64,000 nt of DNA, from assembly GCA_034766995.1 (NCBI GenBank), contig CM068320.1, positions 19,418,312 to 19,482,311 on the forward strand. The letters run 5' to 3'. Both the position numbers and the translations under genes were made by a program. Shown in pieces: positions 1-14,512 of the stretch. The DNA is from Acanthacorydalis orientalis (taxonomy: Eukaryota > Arthropoda > Insecta > Megaloptera > Corydalidae). The notes under the pieces were generated by a model. It saw only the letters and a list, made by a program, of their open reading frames with translations, was not told the DNA's origin and made no database searches. Within the stretch, counting starts at the first letter, position 1, and every line of letters starts with the position of its first letter.

Positions 1-1437
1 ATTATTTATAAATACAATTTTAAAATAATATGTTCTATAGCTCTTCAACATTCAAAAATGTATGAAAAGTATTATATGTGGATCTTATTATCGATGAACT
101 TTCCCACCCCTGTTACAATTGATCCAACGAAATGTATACAAATATTATATCAAGTTTTTATACTGATATTCTTCTTTTGGTCCAAAAATACATTTAATTA
201 ATTAAAATACACACAAATTTTTTATTTTATTTTCTAAAATTGTCTGTTAATTCTATATTTCTAAATAAAATTACCAATAAAAAAATTTTGAAACTCTTCA
301 TGCCATTTGTATATTAAAATTTAACCTTATTCTCTTCATTTCGTATGTATCTAATTTTCTTAAATAATGTACTTATTAAATTTAATACCTATTCAATGAA
401 AAATACTAGTCATTAACATATTATGAAGTAAAATTTATTTAATTTTTATAACAAATCGTAAGTTAATATTTTATCACTGCATATAGAATTTGAATTTGAG
501 TAGAATTTTCATTATTTCTGGCACAGTAAATACCGATTTTTTAAACATGACTTTGTACTTTTTGATTTTTAATTTACATGAAAATTATTTGAAAAATGTA
601 CAGTTACGATGTTATTTATCAAATAAATTAAATTTCATGATTATTGTATAAAACATTTTTTGACAATAATATTGTTTTCAATCACTAATTTTTAATTTAT
701 TTTAGTAATAAAAAACAATAAATAAAAACAACATTAACATAGCATAGTAGTAAATGTTTCTTCAGATATAATTTATCTCATAATTGATCTTTATTGGTTG
801 TTTAATTTTAAACAAATATTTTCTTGAAAAATGTACATGATAATAAAAAGGAAAACCACGCAGCATTTACTACATCATGAAAATAATGATTCTTTTTAAA
901 ATTATTAATTATTCGCATAATGCTCAAAAGTAAATCTGCGGTGCACTTTTCTTAAATTGTTTTAATGTAATTTATTCTATATTTGTTTCATTTCAGCGAA
1001 TTAAAAACTTCACACATGTATTCTTATTTACGTCATATACAAAAATAATTTTTTGTCTGATATATTCTGTTTTAGATTTTTATTCGGATCGTATATTTCA
1101 TTATTTTTTGTGTCATTTACAAGCCATATCGATAAATATTGTAACAGAGGTCAAAATAAATTTCCTCTTATCCGATAACACAAGCCTTCGTACGAGTTTT
1201 CTGTACATCTTAATTAATAGTATCTGCAAAAAAATATTGAATATTTATCATTTTTTTTCAATAAACTCAAAAAGTTGTTATGCTCATATAAGCAATCATG
1301 CTCATATATAAATTTGTTGACAGAAGCAATTGAGGTTAAAAAATTATCAAATAGATGAGAGTACTTTGCAAATTGACAACGGATATAATTAAATATTTAA
1401 ATAGTGTTTACAAAAATAGGCACACACGCCGTTTGAT

Positions 1438-1504
<67 letters not shown>

Positions 1505-3875
1505 AGAATAAGTAAATATCTTTAAGTAAAAAAGAAGGCTACGATACAAAGCTACATTTTTATTGTATTTTGAAACGATAATAAATGTTAATAATAATAA
1601 TTATTGTACTAAATATAACAAATTTATTATTAAAAAAACTACTTGAAAACATGTAAAATATATATTTAAATACATTTTAATAATAACACTTTAAAGAATG
1701 TTTGTTTTAATTCGTCAGAACACTGAAGGGTTAATTATTACCAACTTGTAATTTTTAATGTATTTTTTTTCAAATCCGACATAGAAATTCTATTTAAATT
1801 CCATTATTATTCAGAGAACTATACCGATATTATAACCATTTTGATACTTTACTGTAACCGCTCCTTTGAGTTTATTTATAATTGTAAAAAGATACCGATT
1901 TCAGAGTTCTAACAATTAATTGTTTGATCATTATCGTCATAAGGACAGCAAATATATTGAAGTTTAAGTTCAAGGCCGTATTTCTCTTATATAACATTCC
2001 ATAAGAAAAGAATTTTAATAGAATTGATCTTGAAAAACGATTAATCTCGGACAGATTTTAAAACTGTTTGCAAATAAATAAATAGGAAACTATTAGTCAG
2101 CCCTATATGAGATTATACAAATCTATCTTATAATAAAGAGAAAATTGTCTTTCATGATTAATCAACTTATTCATGCAATACAATTAAAATGAAACAAAAT
2201 GGTTTATATACTTTTTTCTCATATTGAATATAGAGTTGTGCTCCTGCTCAATTTCAGTTCAATCACTTTCAAGCTGAATCAAGCTTAAAATGCATAAAAT
2301 ATAAAATTCACGTTTCGTTCTTAATAAAAAAAAAGTAATGAAAGGTTAGAATTCGAATTTTTATCACATTTAAATAGTACAGTGTGCTTAACACTCAACT
2401 ATCCAATAAGGACAAATTATAATAAGAAATTAGCATCCAACGTTAAATTAACCTTAAATGTTAGTCACAGAACAAAGATAGATGTGTTTACTCCAGATTT
2501 TGGATTAATTTAATTATAAATCAGATGCATTTCGTAGAATTTAAAAAGACACAGTAGAAAACTCCTATAGATGTATTGATATAAACCTTGGAGCTTAAGA
2601 TATAGCTCCTTTTTTATTTTATCAAGATAATAATCGCAAGCATAAACCACTGATGTTCATTTATGGTTACTATATTGTGTTCGCCTTTCTTATAAACACT
2701 TCATTAGTTTCTGAACTTAAATGAGAGTATAGATTATTTGTGAAGTCATTTAGAAACAAGTTTGAAACTTTGTGATCTTTTTAGTAAAAGCGCTGTAAAA
2801 AGAAGCTGACTCTAAAACTGAATAATTTCACTTTCAGCCTACAAAAATATAAATCCTTCAATCCTAATACGGTTACTATCTGCTGGAAAAAGTAAAGGTC
2901 CACCAATAGGTAATTAAATATATATTAACTTCTTCATTTGAGTTAATAAATTTAAGCTATCTCGCTTGGATTTTAAAATATTTTTTGACATGAGTTAACA
3001 TTTTATATTTTCATATGTTTATACGAAAATAGTTTGTTTTTATTTCCTTCTAACTTCAACTTGTAGTATTGTGAATTGATCAATAAACATATTTTTTTCA
3101 TTTCAGTGTTTGTGTTTAAACTAAGTAAAAAAAGTTTCATTTTGTATTAACAAGTGAGTTACCATTTTTAATAATTATACGTATATCTTCAGATCTTACT
3201 GTGAGCCACTGTATGTACAAACAATAAAAATGGTAAATAAAATAAACATTTGACGGACCGTTTTATCTTTAAAACCGAATTTGTAACCGAAGGACTGAAG
3301 TTACAAAAATGACTTTATGTATTAAAATCGACATCTGAAAACTTTATATACAAAAAATAAATAAAATCAGTCCTTTCACGTAAGCTTTTATATATATATA
3401 TGTATAAAATGTACGAATAAAAATGAAACAAACAAGTTCTCAATGCAGACAGAAAAAAAAAACAAAACAAAAATCAAGTTTGTGAATAAGTGAAATCCGA
3501 TTCTACTATAATCTTTTTGTTGTTTTATTGAAAACATTCACATGAATGAATGCTTCTAGAAACAGTTACATTTCAACTATCCTGTGCATGAGATATGATT
3601 ATTATATCATTTGCAAATAAATCACAATAATGAAATAATAGTTCAAAGAATAACAAAATAGTTTGATAATTATAAGGTTAATGTAACCGGAAAGAGTACC
3701 GTCATTCATATATGACATATCAGTGCAGTTTTAGTTCCGAGAATACATGTTTATCTTACTTGTTACATTAGGACGTGATTATATTAAATATCGGTCGTCA
3801 GCGATAGTAAGCTTCCGACGACCATGCGGATGTTGCATCTCGTCGTCGCGCAATTTAAATACAATGCAGAAATTA

Positions 3876-3880
<5 letters not shown>
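1..3880. other. AT-rich non-coding DNA, no gene recognised
   Basis: No open frame here looks like protein. The stretch is AT-rich and carries a pure (TA)n run at 1441-1498. At 2837-2909 a short segment lies between a good acceptor and a GT donor and is open in one frame, but it is too short and AT-rich to call an exon. Around 3720-3840 base composition becomes more mixed and an ATG follows (see findings). The region may be upstream or 5'-intronic sequence of the collagen gene. Confidence 0.5.
1441..1498. repeat. (TA)n microsatellite
   Basis: Pure alternating TA for 58 bases. Confidence 0.95.
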
Positions 3881-3926
<46 letters not shown>

Positions 3927-3964
3927 TAAATATATATATATATATGTGTGTGTGTGTGTATGTA
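3867..3964. repeat. Compound (AT)n-(GT)n microsatellite
   Basis: Interrupted (AT)n passes into a short (GT)n at its right end. It creates the Tyr-Ile reading frames seen here, which are artefacts. Confidence 0.9.
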
Positions 3965-4834
3965 TGTATTGTTTACATTTATTCGTTGCTGATTTATATG
4001 TCATTGACCATTCAAAATATTTACCTTATTGAAATTTGATACACAAGTACACATTAAAAACTGTGTATTATCTTTTTAATGTTATGTTTTATATTAAATA
4101 CATTTAATACTTGTTATTATGCTTATTATATTTAAGTTAAATTGTTATTATATATAAGTTGAGCTTAATTTTGAAAATTGAAAAATAAATATAAAATTGT
4201 CATATAATAAAAAGATACAATTAAAAAAATGTATGGAATTCATGCCTCAATAATTATATAAAATTGGTGATCTTGATTTTTTTACATGCTGAAAAATAAA
4301 TGAACAATGAGACGAAAAGAAAACAAATGCTATACATTGTTATGCAATGAGAAAAAGAAATGAGAGTGTATAAAATGTCCAAGGAACATAAAAATAAAAT
4401 ATAAAAAAGAAACATACAAGATGTATAAAAGGACGTAAAATTTTAAAACAGATTAAAGAATATAAATATAAACTATGCATTTCTTTTAAATTTAAAACTA
4501 TACTGAAGATTGTTTTGTCAGAATCGCAATAAGTGAATATACTTCATCTTTAGTTAAATTTCTAGCAAATTGCTCATAATGTATTTGAAATGTATCTATA
4601 TAGAAATCATTATTAATTAATTCATACGGCACAATGTCTAAAAAATTACATACGATCCGATACAGTCTCTCGTTGATCTTAAATATTACAATCTATAAAT
4701 ACAGTGAATTTTTTTTACTAAATTGAGAATCTCTATAACAATTTATATTAAAATAATATCAAACGGAACTAGAGGGACTTGAGAAGTTAAAAATAGTTGG
4801 AATTTTAAAATGATTTTGCTCATATTGGATCTTA

Positions 4835-4912
<78 letters not shown>

Positions 4913-5548
4913 TTTATTTATTATTGTAAATTTCATCCGAAATTGGTAATTTTTTACCAATGCAGATTAATGAAAATATTTGTTTTTATAATTCAATTAA
5001 ATCTAGTTTTCATTATATACAACATCTCTACAACGTTGTATTAACTGTGTGCATATTTTTAAAAGAGAGATAAACAAAGAAGTTGTATGAATATTTTTTA
5101 TAGGCATGCAAAATATCGTTCATGTCTGCTGTGTATATTTCTTGCTACTAATTTCGATTCTTGTTTTGGAAAAATGTTTTTTCGTTGAACATGTGTGCTG
5201 CTTAAAAACATACCGTTTTTTTTTTTATAAAAGTATTAAAATTATTATTTTTTACAACACTGTTGTCGCCTTGTGTTTAACGTTACTATTTTAAATATAA
5301 TTTATGATTTTATTTCTTATTTTATCTCAAATATATTTTACTCACATTGTCTTAAATGGAATCGCATTTCGTATTGTACTTATTAATACGATTTGAAATT
5401 CATTTATGTATATTTTTCTTCTATTAACACTCATATAATTATAGAATTTAATAAAAAATTCACAGTGAGTTCATGAATGTAACAAGAAATAAGAAAATTA
5501 AAAGCATTTATCTTTTTTAATAAACTTAAAAATGTCAAGTTATAAATG

Positions 5549-5589
<41 letters not shown>

Positions 5590-6001
5590 CAATATATTTA
5601 CAATAAAACACACATACTTGCACAAAAAAACAATTGTTAATAGTTCTCAGAACACGTGATAATGCGTACTCATGACATCATGTCTGTAAAAACACTTAAG
5701 AATATAAAACACACATATGTATGTCTAACTTTATGACATTTTTTCATTTCAGTTTGGCATATATAACGATGTTAACATATATATCTATGCAAATATGCCG
5801 AATATGTAGGTAGCATTCCAAAGTATTAAGGGTATAAAAACACAGATGGGGTAGATTTTTTATAAACGTATATTATACATACATCTGAAAAAATCATTAA
5901 CACTTCAAATGAGCCGAAAAGATATATTTATTTTAAATTATTTAACATGTAACTGTCAACATATGTTAAATATTAACTATTTATTTACTAATTATTAACT
6001 A
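3965..6001. other. Non-coding, nothing recognised apart from microsatellites
   Basis: Short frames only, with no family resemblance and no credible exon. An (AT)n run of about 37 bases lies near 5551-5587. Confidence 0.5.
4834..4912. repeat. Compound (AC)n-(AT)n microsatellite
   Basis: About 26 bases of AC repeat followed by about 45 bases of AT repeat. Confidence 0.95.
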
Positions 6002-6073
6002 TTAGGTCGATAGAAAAATAATTGCGGTTTATGACCTTCAGATTCATAACAAAAATCGCAATTATTTTCCTAA
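6002..6073. mobile_element. Miniature (72 bp) mariner-derived MITE
   Basis: A 72-bp near-palindrome. The left end begins TTAGGTCGATAG and runs through an AATAATTGCGG core; the right end is the inverted complement, ending CCTAA. It is flanked by TA on both sides (6000-6001, 6074-6075), the target duplication of Tc1/mariner elements. The same terminal repeat bounds the 495-bp relic at 14860-15354, which still encodes mariner transposase remnants, so this is an internally deleted relative of that family. The bases just inside the left end also match between the two. Confidence 0.75.
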
Positions 6074-6249
6074 TACAATAAAATGTTTGAAACAAATATA
6101 TTTTTTAAAAAAATAACTCCACTTGAATTGTAAAGATATAATGTCAGGAATAAGTTGATTCAATTCACAAAAATACCTAATTTGGTATACAATATATATA
6201 ATTTTTTTCTTAAATTCCTAAAATTTATTAAAAAAATCATTCTCTTGAA

Positions 6250-6250
6250 A

Positions 6251-6292
<42 letters not shown>

Positions 6293-6316
6293 GAGAAAGA
6301 GGGAGAAATAATATCT

Positions 6317-6385
<69 letters not shown>

Positions 6386-6394
6386 TAGATAGAT
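6250..6394. repeat. Compound (AT)n / (GA)n / (GATA)n microsatellite
   Basis: AT repeat, then an AG-rich block near 6279-6305, a second long AT repeat, and a short GATA run at the right end. Confidence 0.95.
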
Positions 6395-7980
6395 AAGTGT
6401 TTGATTTCTTTAAAGAGCGTCATTAAACTAATATCAAGTATCTAGTAACTAACTACAAGATATAATCAACTTGCATATTTTTAATTCTGTCTTATAAAAA
6501 TTATAATAGACGCATGTGCCTCAGAAAGTTCAGTTTAATTAAAAACAGTGGCATATTAGAATTATTATTTAAATGACACTGAAACAATTTGCATCACATT
6601 TGTTTCTCACAAATATTTATCTCGTTTAAATGATACAAAATTGATTTAAATTATTCTGGACAAATGCATTTTAAGCTTTTCACGCAGAAGACTTTAATTG
6701 AATAATGGCATTTTGATGAATCAAATAATTCCTCGATAGATCTTTCTTTTGTATGTTTCTCTAAAAGTAGATAGTTAATGATTGCTTTTCAAGTTGTTAA
6801 ATTTTTAATGAATTGTATTGTATGTAGCCAACAAGAATATTAATTACAATTTTATATAGGTTCGGGTGTATTTGAGAAATTTGTACAATCAATATTATAC
6901 AATTTATACAACGAGTTATCAATATTATACAATATCGAGTATAAGTTATTTTTGTCCATTTACTGTAAATTGATTAAACATCCTGCATTTATATAACGAA
7001 GTATCATGTTTTTAAGTATAAATAAAAATATTCCATTTCTATTATGAACAGAAATTTAAATGTATATATATATATATATATATATATTTAATGAATTGCC
7101 AAAGAATCATATTTATACATCATTTTTACCCATGAATCAAATGAGTAATTAAAGTTTTATCATATTAAAATAAGTTGTAGATAATTTTGATAATAGTATA
7201 TATATATATATATATATATATTCTTCAGTCTTGAATGTTTCTTTGAATGTCTTCTGTTTGAATAATAAAATTTCTCTATTTTTCAAGCATTTGCAATATA
7301 TTTTGGAATATATTTATTCCTTCTCCTTATTAAGTTGTTTCTAAACTATTTTAATTTATTGACACCAACTACGATTTTCTGTTATTTATTTGATGTTTTT
7401 TTCCTTGTAATATGTTATGCTTGTTTCAAGCTTACCGTTATTAACCACTTGAGATATAAATTAATTGAAATTCGATATAACCAAAAAATACTATTTATTT
7501 TTCAACTTGATATTTGTGTAAGCGTAACAAAGAAACTAGTACCTATATATTGCTAAATATTATATTTCAATACTAATAACCAAAATTATTAAAGAATAAT
7601 TAAATGACAAATTAAACAATAATTCAATAGTTATGTAGAGTATGAAACTTTTTGAAACATTCTGGTAAATGTAGAGAAAAATTCCAAATCTTGAAACATC
7701 TTCTTCAAATGAAATTTGTTCCTGTTTTTATTTTCGTATATTTATTGTATACATATATTAGTAATGGAAATTTTATCTCTGCAAAATTTGGGATTAATTT
7801 TTGCTTAATTTGAAATTGCTATTACCGTTTATTTTTGCAAATGCTGCTGTATTAATATGACTTTTTTTTTAAATTTTGATTCTATTTAAATATACGTTTA
7901 TTTTAGTTTTGAAACAAATAAGATAAAATATAGTATATTTGTATATATTTACTGGTAAATTTGCAAGCTTTTTTTAATTT

Positions 7981-8040
<60 letters not shown>

Positions 8041-9056
8041 GTATGTACATAAATGGATATAATAACTATCCAATTTACTTCCATATTTAATAACAAATAT
8101 ATAAATTTTATATTTATTAATGTTGTTATACAATCTGTTAATGAGAAAAATAGATTTCTGGTCACTAAAATCGTTTTGCATTACAAGGATCGATATTCGA
8201 AACAATTATTGAAAAAATACCTGCATATTCTTTGCAACAAAATATTTTAATTTTAATAATAAACTAATAAAAAAATGATAGATATATATAATTATTGATA
8301 AACATTTTATTTCTGTAGGATTCAAAATTATATTCAATAGAGGAATGTATTTTATACATTTATAGTAGAAATATATGGCCGTTTCTGAGTGATAAGATAT
8401 AGATAAAAATACCGTTAAAAGTTGAATAAATTTATTTTGAATAATAATTTTTTTTCTTAATTTTTTTACTAGTTAATTCTATGTTTTGTTTTGATACAAA
8501 TATTGTTTCTTTTCTTTACAGTGGCGTTATTATTAAATAATATTGCTTCTCTTTGCTTTTACTTATCGTTTCGTATTGATTTATGACTTACAAATTTATA
8601 TAAAGAACATATAATTATAACAAATAATAATGTCTGACTGACATTTTGAATAGACTTGAATCAAATTTCTAAATAAATTATGGCATACGTTATCTTGAAG
8701 TAAAACATCAGAAATGATCTAAATAATTTCTTAGACAAAATCGAATTTGTTTTAAACACAGTTATGATTTGGCATAAATGTATTATAATTTACAAACAAT
8801 AAAATTACATAAAACATAAAATTTATTTATAAAAGATTCATCTCGATCAAATTACATACAACGATGTTCGCACTGTCTGGCAGTTGACAGTTTTGTTTTC
8901 GTACGATACGTAAATTTTTAGTAAAATCTGAATGAATTCTGCGCATTTGTATAATATGCAGTACAAAAAAAACTTGCAGACTAACAAAAAAATTAAAACC
9001 TGCTCGAGTGGAGCATTAAAAAGCAACAAACAAAAATTGTTTCCGTGGCGGCACAC
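6395..9056. other. Non-coding, nothing recognised
   Basis: AT-rich sequence with small AT runs near 7062-7087 and 7198-7221. No exon, RNA gene or mobile element was recognised on either strand. Confidence 0.5.
7985..8038. repeat. (AT)n microsatellite
   Basis: About 54 bases of near-pure AT repeat. Confidence 0.95.
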
Positions 9057-9132
9057 TAAAAGTCGTGGTCAAGTTGCCTTGGCTAGATTCAATTAGGGGC
9101 GGTCAGCACGACGTCCAGACTGATTGGTTTTA
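9057..9132. other. Short GC-elevated island, possible regulatory DNA
   Basis: A block of about 75 bases with much more G and C than its surroundings, including the motif GGGGCGGTCAGCACGACGTC. It has no open frame of note. Such islands in AT-rich insect DNA can be promoters or 5' untranslated exons, but no TATA box, initiator and start codon can be tied together here. Confidence 0.2.
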
Positions 9133-9189
9133 AGCGATCATAAATTTGTTCCTCAATATACATACTTATTGGAATTTTCATTTAAAAAC

Positions 9190-9198
<9 letters not shown>

Positions 9199-9238
<40 letters not shown>

Positions 9239-9332
9239 GTAAACATGAGCTTGATACCTCATTTTTGAAATATTGGTTTAACTTGTTATTAGATTATCGC
9301 ATTATTTACGTAGTAACATCTTTACATATTCG

Positions 9333-9426
<94 letters not shown>
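9199..9426. repeat. Two neighbouring (AT)n microsatellites
   Basis: AT runs at about 9199-9236 and 9336-9426, separated by about 100 bases of ordinary sequence; the second has TAAA interruptions. Confidence 0.9.
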
Positions 9427-9723
9427 CCCAATATATTTAAGCAGTTATAAATTGGCACAAATTATTCATACCTAAAACAGAAACTGCAATATTCCGCACA
9501 CTACATGTTACCTATAATAATATTACAGTCTGTAAAATACATGGCCCCAATACCATATAAAGGAATGGATACGCTTGTTTAACATATGCGCTGTGTTGAT
9601 GTAATATAATAATTATTTATTGCCTTCTTTATTTCATTCTATACATATAATAATATTTTTGCGATGCGTTCTGTAAATAGTCAATTATTATTTCTAGTGT
9701 GCATTTGTGTGTACATGTGTATA

Positions 9724-9726
<3 letters not shown>

Positions 9727-9808
<82 letters not shown>
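9727..9808. repeat. Compound (AT)n-(GT)n microsatellite
   Basis: About 54 bases of AT repeat passing directly into about 28 bases of GT repeat. Confidence 0.95.
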
Positions 9809-9810
<2 letters not shown>

Positions 9811-10401
9811 TGTATTATAAAGTAAAAAATTAATAAAAGTTTCGAAATTACAACGACTTATAATTCATTTTCTTCAAAACAAAATTATCCATATATTTTT
9901 TATTTCTACTGGAATTATTCTATAACATATATGAAGATGAATAAAATTTCCTGAAATGTGTAAGATGTTTAGAATTGGATGAAGTAACATTATATTTTTG
10001 TTATATTTCGTGCAGTGAATTTCGCTGTAGACAATATTTTTCTGTTTTTTGGTTTGTAAATTTATAATAAAAAGTAGTAATTATCTGTCTGTATTAATTA
10101 TATACACATATTGCAAAATACTAAATTTAGATATAATTGAAGTAATTTTAACACAATGTATTTAATATTTGTCTAAAAATGTTAGATGCATACATTTAAT
10201 ATTAATACATTTTACATTTAATATAAAAATGTTATACATTTAATATTAATATATTTTTACAATTTACATAAAAAATACTAAACTCACAATTGTCTTTCAA
10301 AATTCTTTGTAAGAGTACAGATGATGTTGGCGATAGTAGATAAAATTATACTTCAAAAAAGTTTTCTTTGTTATAGACAACCAAAATGTATTTTTACATC
10401 T

Positions 10402-10438
<37 letters not shown>

Positions 10439-13400
10439 TATACATTACCATGCATATATGAATGAGATTAAAAATATTTTTTTTTGTATAAAAAAATATT
10501 TTATTATTTAAAAGAAAACGTTATAATCCCTAAAATGTAAGAAAAGTAAAGTATATATATATATATATATATCTGTATAGATATGAATAACAATTAAAAT
10601 TATGTAAAAATATTTAAGATCATTTTTGATGTCTTTTTTAATCTATAAAAATATTCACAGTATAATTATGACATTAAAACTGTTCATTCACTCCACAAAA
10701 ATGCTGTTCAAAAAGTTGATTATTGATCTTAAATCATCATCCCCGCAATTTTTTTTGAATGCAAACCATTTGGTTAAAATCTGAAATATGTCATGGATAT
10801 GGGCAATGATTTATTTTAACTAGAATCATTTTCTGATTCTTTTCGATATAATATGAATAGTAAAAGTAAACATTTATTTTTGCCAAGTAGATGTGAATAT
10901 TTTAGATATAGTAAATGATGAATAATTTTAAATATCGATGGAAATGAAAATTTAATAAATTTTATGTATAAATTAATAAAAATGAATTTATTAAAAAAAA
11001 GTTGTTTAAGTAATGAAAATTAGTAATCAGATGTATGTAGCTTTACAAAACAGTTCTGACACTGTGGCTAAATTCATTTCCGAAAATCAGTTTTTTTCTC
11101 ACACCAAAAATTTTCCATTAAAAAGATTTAGTAAATTTTTATTAATTATTTTCGATTGTCACTTCCTTAATTTCGGTGGCACCACTATTATCCTCAGAGT
11201 GCCAAGATACATAAAAATTAGATCTAATATTTTTGATGTAAAAGTTTTGGTATGGTTTATAGAGTAAAAAAGAATGCAATTGTGAAAATGTTTGTAGTTT
11301 CATTTAATAAAATGCACTCTTAACAAATGGATTAACTGTTAATTTGTAGTTAATGTAATTTGTAGCTTATTTAATTGTCGTTTATTTACAGTGTAATAAA
11401 ATTAAAGAATCATTCTATTAAATAAACATAAGACAAATGTTTTGTGTGGGTGAATATCATGTGTTCATGTTGTTTATTAGTAGACAGTACATACGAACAC
11501 GATAAAAAAACAACACGATGCCGATATAATTAATGAAGATGAAGAAGGCGATGGATTCCAATCACAGAAGAAGAGAAAGAATAAAATGAAGATGAAAAAT
11601 ATATCATGTGACTTGAGAAAATAGTTGGTTTACATTACTACAATAACATATAATTTTATGAACGTTTCGGTATCAATAATGTCATGTGACAATGCTGAAC
11701 TCTGATATCATACCATAACATAATTTCTATTTACACATTCAGAATTTGGTTCAGAAAATATGGCGTCATCGTTCTTGAATAAACACTGCACATAAGATCT
11801 TTGTTTAATGTTATGGTCGTTTAATAACGCCACCAGTTGAATTATGTCATCCATGCAACCAGAGTGTAATTGTTCAAAGTGGAAATGTCAATATTTCGTA
11901 GACACAACCGCATGATTTTATTAACTTCTTAAGCAGTCACTCTTCATATAACTATTGTTAAATTTGACAGATTTATTGATGTTACAATATAATTGTGCAT
12001 TCGTTTAAATAAATAGTCTGTTTATGTACATTTCAATTCCCATAATTCAACAGCGAACATATACTTCTTTTTACATAAGTACTTACAAACAATAAAAATA
12101 CTTATAAATAATTATTAAAGAATTTTAATGATTATGTCCTTTATATAATTATTATAAATATGGTTTTTTACATTTTTTTACACTAATATATATATATATA
12201 TACCGGGAGAGTAAGTAAAATGACAATTTAATAATAACTTTCTGCTACATAACGACAAACGACAAAAATCAAAATACGTTGATTAGAATTCCATATTCTG
12301 ATATTCTAAGTATAATAATATATGTAAAGCTGGCGTATCTGAAATATAATTTAAAAACAGTAAATGTCAGGACAAACATATTATGGCCTTCATAAAATCA
12401 AATCAAAATATATCTTGTGTCGTTCTCATGGTCTAGTTCAAACAGTCTAAAATTAAACAGCGTAGAAAAATAATTATTTGTATGGTTGATTAATTGAATT
12501 GTTGGTTGAAGATGTAATCTCTTTTTAGACAAAAAAAAACGTTTCTGCAAATATAATTAATGAAAATATTGGTACAAACCAATATAAATCGAATGAAGAT
12601 ATTGGTTTGGAATAATTTGTTTGTAAATTTTAGTATAATAATAGTGATACTGGTTTATACAAAAATACATAAACATTTAAAAATTATACTGCTCTGCAGT
12701 AACATATTATTGATGTAAAATCCATATGGTAGAAAAAATGCAGTCAACGAGATTTTTGAACTAAATAAAAGAATGTATCTTCGATATTAATAATGGCATC
12801 CTTTTTTAAAATACAAACATCTAGAATGAAGTGTAAGAAATTAGAGTTAATATTGAACGTTCTAATTAAAGGCATACATTTTAAATTTTGAATCCACGAA
12901 AACCTATTTGTCATAATAAAAAGATTGAAAACAAATTTGAAATGATAGATGCTATGGTAAATTAATATATTCCAATTTGAAAGAAATTGTAAATATCATA
13001 ATATATTTTTATTTATACATTAATATAATAAAAAAATGGAAAAATATATGCTTTTAAAACATTATACATAAAATGCAAAAAAATACATTCTAGTACATTT
13101 TTCATGAAAAATGTAATATAAAAAATATTAATTTTTAGGACAATAATAAGTCTGTTACGAATTTAGTAAATTCTTAAATTGCAATTCGATAATAAAAATA
13201 TATTAATTATTCAAACATATCGAAATTTAGCAAGAGAGTTGTTGCCATTCGCTATTGCTCGTAAACTCGTAAGAATTCGTATTAAGCTCCTAAATTACTA
13301 TAGTATCCTTATATGTTTTATCAGTGATATCGGTTAATTTTAGTTTAATATTGTATTACTTAAAACCACGGTGTAAATCTTACTTAAAAATGAAAATATT

Positions 13401-13890
13401 TTATTGAAAATGCTATATTTTCTTGAATTTAATGTAATATTAAATTTTGATTTTTGTTTACATCTTTTTACAAATATATTTACTGGAATTAGACATTTTT
13501 TAATTAAAAGTATGGTGATGTAATTGAAATTATGTCATAGCTAGAACGAAAGCACAAATTACTATTATAGTGTGTAAGTTGGAAAAATAATAGGAATATA
13601 AATTTATAATAGTCGTTTATAACCATATATTTTTCAGATACATATGTTTGTTTATATTTTTATCTACATTTCTTGTTTTAATGAACAATTCTTCCTTAAT
13701 TTGTTTAACATTAATTGAAATAAACATGCATTTTATGCATATGATTTATGAAAAGTGTCGATAAGATGCATGAATGATGTCATAGCTCTTTATAGACCAA
13801 TGTTAGCGGATAGTTAACATAACTTTTAAACTGCATTCGTTTATTTTTTAATTTTAAAATACATAAATATACATTTACATACCTACATAC

Positions 13891-13898
<8 letters not shown>

Positions 13899-13961
<63 letters not shown>
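13899..13961. repeat. (AT)n microsatellite
   Basis: AT repeat with a CATAC-rich left flank and one internal C. Confidence 0.95.
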
Positions 13962-14117
13962 ATTCAATTATAAAAACATAAAGAGTAAAACTATATTTTT
14001 TACTCTTTTAATTTCACAAACAAATTAACAATGCCTGTTACTGAATTATAAAACATATCACAATATTATAAAGTAAGAATCGAAAATTGAAAAATTATTT
14101 TTTTTTATTTCTATATG

Positions 14118-14123
<6 letters not shown>

Positions 14124-14175
<52 letters not shown>
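14124..14175. repeat. (AT)n microsatellite
   Basis: About 52 bases of AT repeat ending in CGTACAGG. Confidence 0.95.
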
Positions 14176-14512
14176 GTACAGGACAAACAAATAGATTACA
14201 CTGATATAATGTCTTTTAGTATAAATGTATTTTCTATAGTTTTTAATTTCTCTGAAATTGTTTTATCTCATAACTTATTTACTAAATGTTAGCTTCAGTA
14301 TATTGAATATAAAACTATGTCATTTAGATACTTTTAAAACTGTTTATAGTTCGAAAAGATAAATTATATAAATTACTTTTAGTTTTATTCGAAAAGAAAG
14401 ATACAATTTTCAAATTTTAATAAAAAAAACATATCATGGATGATTTTAGTCTTATTAAATCTATTTTTTTTTTTGGAAACGTTAAGTTTCATTAATATAA
14501 TTTACGTTTCAG

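Larger units (their letters stand above)
9809..14512. other. Non-coding, upstream of the first collagen exon found
   Basis: AT-rich DNA with several AT runs (near 10405, 10552, 12187). A patch at about 11470-11960 is compositionally different and has short coding-like frames on both strands (see findings). The 5' end of the collagen gene, including its signal-peptide exon, should lie in or beyond this stretch but could not be identified. Confidence 0.45.

Noticed and set aside
2837..2909. Possible internal exon (YKNINPSILIRLLSAGKSK) between an acceptor and a donor
   Set aside because: Only 73 bases, open in one frame by chance expectation, no partner exon, and its end phase does not fit the first collagen exon.
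3824..4039. Protein starting MRMLHLVVAQF as a complete gene
   Set aside because: Only the first 15-20 residues are not microsatellite translation, and no donor precedes the repeat; kept only as a possible start site in findings.
11013..11267. 84-residue frame on +
   Set aside because: No recognisable domain or signal and no repeat or splice support; treated as chance.
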